Source: JBBATK01 sp044224515 (GTDB taxonomy: Bacteria; Bacteroidota; Ignavibacteria; Kapaibacteriales; NICIL-2). From it: a stretch of 64,000 nucleotides of DNA. The notes beneath the pieces are model-generated. The model was not told the DNA's origin. It did not search any database and saw nothing but the letters and a program-made list of their open reading frames with translations. Made by a program: the position numbers and the translations under genes. Location of the stretch: NCBI GenBank assembly GCA_044224515.1, contig JBGAKH010000008.1:62001-126000 (forward strand), in the 5' to 3' direction. Of the stretch, positions 60,727-64,000 are shown piece after piece (the stretch's first letter is position 1; each line of letters starts with the position of its first letter).

Positions 60727-61746
60727 CTATGATTGCGCAGCACCGTACTGTTGCTCATAGTACTTCAGGTAGTCACCGCTGCGGATTTCTTCAACCCAAG
60801 CTGTGTTGTCTTTATACCACTCGATGGTCTTGGCTAGACCGCTTTCAAAGTCAACCGAGGGCTGCCAACCGAGCTCGGCTTCAGCCTTTGAGCAGTCGAT
60901 TGCGTAGCGTTTATCGTGTCCGGGACGATCCTTTACAAAACTGATAAGAGATTCCGGCTTATCGAGTGCTGAAAGCAACGCGCGAACCACTGCGATGTTC
61001 GTACGCTCGCTCTTTCCTCCAAAATTGTAGACTTCGCCTTTGCGACCTTTGAGAAAGGCTGCCCAAATACCACTGCAGTGATCGTCGACGTAGATCCAAT
61101 CACGTACGTTGAGACCATCGCCATACACAGGCAGGTTTTTGTCGTTCATGGCATTGGAAATCATCAGCGGTATCAGTTTTTCCGGAAACTGGTATGCTCC
61201 GTAGTTGTTCGTGCAGCGTGTAATCACCGCGTCCAAACCATGGGTGTGAACAAACGAGCGCACCAAACAATCGGCAGCTGCTTTTGAAGCGGAGTACGGC
61301 GAGTTCGGTGCCAAGGGAGTTTCCTCGGTGAAGAAGCCACTATCACCCAGAGAACCGTAGACTTCATCCGTCGATACCTGGAGATAACGGGTTACACCGT
61401 GTTCCAGAGCAGCTTCGAGAAGAATCAGCGTTCCTTGGATGTTGGTGTGGATGAAGGGCTCGGCAGACATAATCGAGCGATCAACGTGACTCTCCGCGGC
61501 ACAGTGAATTATTCCACGAATAGCATAACGACGCATGATCTGCGCCACAACTTCCCTGTTCGTGATGTCGCCATGTACGAAGGTATAGCGCGAATCCGAT
61601 TCGATGTCCGAAAGATTGCGCAGGTTGCCCGCATAGGTCAGCGAGTCCAAATTGACAATGTGATGATCAGATTCACGAAGAATGTACTTGATCAAATTGG
61701 AGCCAATGAATCCGGCTCCACCGGTTACTAAGAGTGTATCAGCCAT
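60727..61746 (-). CDS. rfbB: dTDP-glucose 4,6-dehydratase
   Basis: 339 residues of the extended SDR family. GGAGFIGSNLI (NAD binding), HCAAESHVDRSI, STDEVYGSLG with the Asp-Glu pair of the dehydratases, and the catalytic YSASK. It makes dTDP-4-keto-6-deoxyglucose, the precursor of rhamnose and other deoxysugars of LPS or exopolysaccharide. The rest of the rhamnose pathway is not in the window. Confidence 0.95.
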   Translation of the reverse strand: MADTLLVTGGAGFIGSNLIKYILRESDHHIVNLDSLTYAGNLRNLSDIESDSRYTFVHGDITNREVVAQIMRRYAIRGIIHCAAESHVDRSIMSAEPFIHTNIQGTLILLEAALEHGVTRYLQVSTDEVYGSLGDSGFFTEETPLAPNSPYSASKAAADCLVRSFVHTHGLDAVITRCTNNYGAYQFPEKLIPLMISNAMNDKNLPVYGDGLNVRDWIYVDDHCSGIWAAFLKGRKGEVYNFGGKSERTNIAVVRALLSALDKPESLISFVKDRPGHDKRYAIDCSKAEAELGWQPSVDFESGLAKTIEWYKDNTAWVEEIRSGDYLKYYEQQYGAAQS

Positions 61747-61866
61747 AGTTCAATAAAAGAAGATTATGGGTCCCGAACTTCCGTGGAATTACGGATTTCA
61801 TCCCGTAACAATCCTTTGAAACCGAGACCTAGACTCTTGGGAAAATCCGGAGCCTGCTTGCAAGGT

Positions 61867-63069
61867 TTATGAAAGACCAACCAAGTCCGACAACTTAGGC
61901 GCAACATGCCATTCCTCGAATGATTGTTGCACTGCCTTGCGCAACTGCTCTTGCTGCGCAGTCGGCATACTCACTTTGTGAGCCCGAATCATGATGTTCT
62001 TCATGGTGTGCTCCTGAGCCACAAACTCGACGAGCTCTGCACTATAGCCAAAGGAACGGACGATGTCACGACGCATTGTGTCGGTTAGCAAGTCCGAAAA
62101 TCGTTCGCGCGCAATGCCATCACGCAAGAGCGCTGACATCGAGGCAGGGGCTTCCGAACTGCGAAGACGCTCGTTCACGTAGTGGTGACAACACGGTGCG
62201 GCGAGGATCGTTTTTGCCTTGTGACGCAAAGCAAGAGCCAGAGCGTCGTCGGTGGCTGTGTCGCATGCATGCAATGCAATAACAATGTCCACCTCGCCAG
62301 AAACAGCTGCTACAGTGTCGGTGTCAGCCTCGGCAATGGTGCAGCAGACAAATCGTGCACGCTCGTAGCCCAGGTCCTTTGCCATGCGCTCACACTGTTG
62401 CACCAACTCGGGATTATTGTCAATTCCCACAAGCTCAACCTGCTGCTTCATGAGATTGCTAACAACGTGATACAGCGACAAACTCAAATAGGCGCGACCA
62501 CAGCCACAGTCCACAACGCGGAGTATGGGACGTGACGCTCTATCGTCTTGAAAGACCATAGCGAGGAAGTGATTGATCTGACGATACTTCGCCATCATTG
62601 CCGGAATGATCTGTCCTTTTTCATTGGTGATGCGCAATGCGCGCAGGAGCTCTGCCGAGTTTTGCTCGGTAACGAGATAGTTGCGCTGTTGGTTGTGTTC
62701 ATGTGCGCGCGACCAATCCTGTCGTGAGGCTTTGGTGCGCTTTGCACTCATGCCGGATGCGGTTCGACGCAGGTAGAAATCAAAATCCGGACGTTGAATG
62801 TGCACCTGCATGAAACGCCCTGCCATGCACTGATCCAAGGCTGCGTTGAGTCCTTGTGCTGTGTGCGGAAAGTTGGAGACGAAGTGTTGCTTCACCGTGA
62901 AGGTGTTCAGTTGGATCTGAGCATCTTCTCCCTGTCCAACACTGCGAACAACAATACGCTGTGGCAACGACGCTTCGTCGCGATCCGTTCTAGAATGACC
63001 GCTGAAGGTGCAGACGAAGTCGTCGGATTGTAAACTCTCAAAAATGCGTTGCTTGTCAAGTAAATGCAT
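61867..63069 (-). CDS. SAM-dependent methyltransferase (Methyltransf_32-like)
   Basis: 400 residues. The N-terminal 150 are uncertain. The methyltransferase part has RVVDCGCGRAYLSLSLYHV (SAM loop), LVGIDNNPELVQQC, and the segments DIVIALHACDTATDDALA and ILAAPCCHHYVNERL typical of the Methyltransf_32 family, which includes TRM13/METTL25-like proteins. The target is not known; RNA is likely from the family. It starts 60 bases after the proline dehydrogenase gene in the same direction. Confidence 0.75.
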   Translation of the reverse strand: MHLLDKQRIFESLQSDDFVCTFSGHSRTDRDEASLPQRIVVRSVGQGEDAQIQLNTFTVKQHFVSNFPHTAQGLNAALDQCMAGRFMQVHIQRPDFDFYLRRTASGMSAKRTKASRQDWSRAHEHNQQRNYLVTEQNSAELLRALRITNEKGQIIPAMMAKYRQINHFLAMVFQDDRASRPILRVVDCGCGRAYLSLSLYHVVSNLMKQQVELVGIDNNPELVQQCERMAKDLGYERARFVCCTIAEADTDTVAAVSGEVDIVIALHACDTATDDALALALRHKAKTILAAPCCHHYVNERLRSSEAPASMSALLRDGIARERFSDLLTDTMRRDIVRSFGYSAELVEFVAQEHTMKNIMIRAHKVSMPTAQQEQLRKAVQQSFEEWHVAPKLSDLVGLS

Positions 63070-63129
63070 GGTGCACGTTTCGATTCTAAAAAACCAGAAG
63101 TTAGAGGCTCTGCTCTGCGATTGGAGGTG

Positions 63130-64000
63130 TTACTGTCCTAGACCAAACATTGCCTTGGCAACATAGCCCGCTACTTGGGGGTTCTCTTTTAAACGACGAG
63201 TGGAGTAGCCGTACCAATCTTCTCCGTAGGGTACATAGATGCGCATCGGATGTCCGGCTTTGATAATCTGATCACGTCGCTCCTCACGAACACCGAGCAA
63301 CATCTGAAACTCGTAGCGTTCCTTCGAGAGCTTGGTCTCGCCGATGAGTTTCATCGCGTCGTCAATCAACACATCGTCATGGGTGGCAATGTGGACATGC
63401 ATGCCCTGCTCTATCAACAAGCGTAATAGCTTTTTGTAATTGTCTTGTATTTCAGCGCGCTCCTTGAAAGCAATGTCTGCCGATTCAATGTAGATGCCCT
63501 TACATAAACGAACGTCCGCGTTCAACGCTGCCAAGTCGCGAATGTCCTGCTCACTACGACGCATGTAGGCTTGTATAACAACACCAATGTTGTCAAATCC
63601 TTCTGCTCGCATGCGACGATACAAATCCAAGGTACGCGTGGTGTAGGGTGAGTTCTCCATATCCAAACGCACAAACATGCCCTTCTCTTTGGCTGAGCTC
63701 AACAATGAGCGAAGGTTCGACGCGCAAAACTCATCATCGATGTCAAAACCTAGAGAGGTGAGTTTGACCGACAAATACGCCGGCAAGCCATTGACATGAA
63801 TGGCGTCCAACACCTTCGAACTCTCGCCGCACGCGCGCGATGCCTGCTCACGAGAATTGACAAACTCTCCGAGTACATCAACAGTCGAGGCCGCACCAAC
63901 ACTTTGCAAACGCTTCACGGTGGCTACCGCATCGCTTAAGGCATCACCCGCGATGTATCGCTTGGCTACTTGCTTGATGATGGACTTTGGGATGATGGGA
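63130..64000 (-). CDS. Proline dehydrogenase, C-terminal part (cut by window edge)
   Basis: 290 codons visible; the frame is open to the window end, through AKRYIAGDALSDAVATVKRL, so the gene starts outside. The TIM-barrel motifs of monofunctional PRODH are clear: LPAYLSVKLTSLGFD, FVRLDMENS, VVIQAYMRRSEQDI, VRLCKGIYIES, VHIATHDD, FQMLLGVREERRD, IYVPYGEDWYGYSTRRLKEN. It oxidises proline to pyrroline-5-carboxylate with FAD. The GTG at 63918 is not the true start. Confidence 0.92.
   Translation of the reverse strand, partial: PIIPKSIIKQVAKRYIAGDALSDAVATVKRLQSVGAASTVDVLGEFVNSREQASRACGESSKVLDAIHVNGLPAYLSVKLTSLGFDIDDEFCASNLRSLLSSAKEKGMFVRLDMENSPYTTRTLDLYRRMRAEGFDNIGVVIQAYMRRSEQDIRDLAALNADVRLCKGIYIESADIAFKERAEIQDNYKKLLRLLIEQGMHVHIATHDDVLIDDAMKLIGETKLSKERYEFQMLLGVREERRDQIIKAGHPMRIYVPYGEDWYGYSTRRLKENPQVAGYVAKAMFGLGQ

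Overview
The window looks like a chromosomal segment from a Gram-negative bacterium of the Bacteroidota/Chlorobi side of the FCB group, possibly a Kapabacteria- or Ignavibacteria-like lineage. The evidence is two very large secreted proteins with C-terminal type IX secretion (T9SS) sorting domains, a DUF5683 membrane protein, PD40-OmpA and TolB-like envelope proteins, an OstA-like protein, a KDO transferase (LPS), a Bacteroidota-type Lgt, and several promoters of the TTG-N(17-18)-TAnnTTTG type. No rRNA, tRNA or CRISPR array was seen. The assignment rests on family knowledge and not on a database search.

Layout. 1-9 kb: a cut-off secreted protein, OstA-like LPS export protein, HflX GTPase, a small membrane protein, a universal stress protein, cytochrome c, an Rrf2-type Fe-S regulator and Mfd. 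9-22 kb: PD40-OmpA protein; a tightly overlapping FtsB-like / lipoprotein RidA / DUF5683 operon; DUF4197; MenA; a CPBP protease; a quinone oxidoreductase-like protein; a secreted phosphodiester glycosidase; enoyl-CoA hydratase with KDO transferase; and HDOD with Lgt. 22.9-29.4 kb is a gene-sparse stretch holding four or five unfamiliar small envelope proteins, one DUF3078-like beta-barrel gene with a doubtful N-terminus, and low-complexity DNA. 29.4-37.6 kb: two giant T9SS-sorted surface proteins (Ig-like; choice-of-anchor D with a cohesin-like domain). 37.8-41.1 kb: an OmpR-type response regulator and its histidine kinase.

41.6-52.0 kb is the conserved translation and RNA block rimP-nusA-infB-rbfA-truB-ribF-rpsO-pnp, ended by a strong terminator. 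52-56 kb: a beta-propeller protein, a VOC protein and an RNA methyltransferase of the TrmA/RlmD type carrying an Arg/Ser repeat extension. 56.0-57.8 kb is the most striking part: a REP-associated tyrosine transposase (RAYT, IS200-like) between two arrays built from two alternating palindromes whose polarity flips in the middle of each array. 57.9-64 kb: UDP-sugar dehydrogenase, a secreted protein of unknown function, dTDP-glucose 4,6-dehydratase (surface polysaccharide precursors), an SAM methyltransferase and the C-terminal part of proline dehydrogenase, cut by the window end.

The best candidates for something undescribed are the RAYT with its polarity-switching palindrome arrays, the SR-like repeat on the RNA methyltransferase, the lipoprotein form of RidA, and the small envelope cluster with thioredoxin-like proteins lacking a CxxC.
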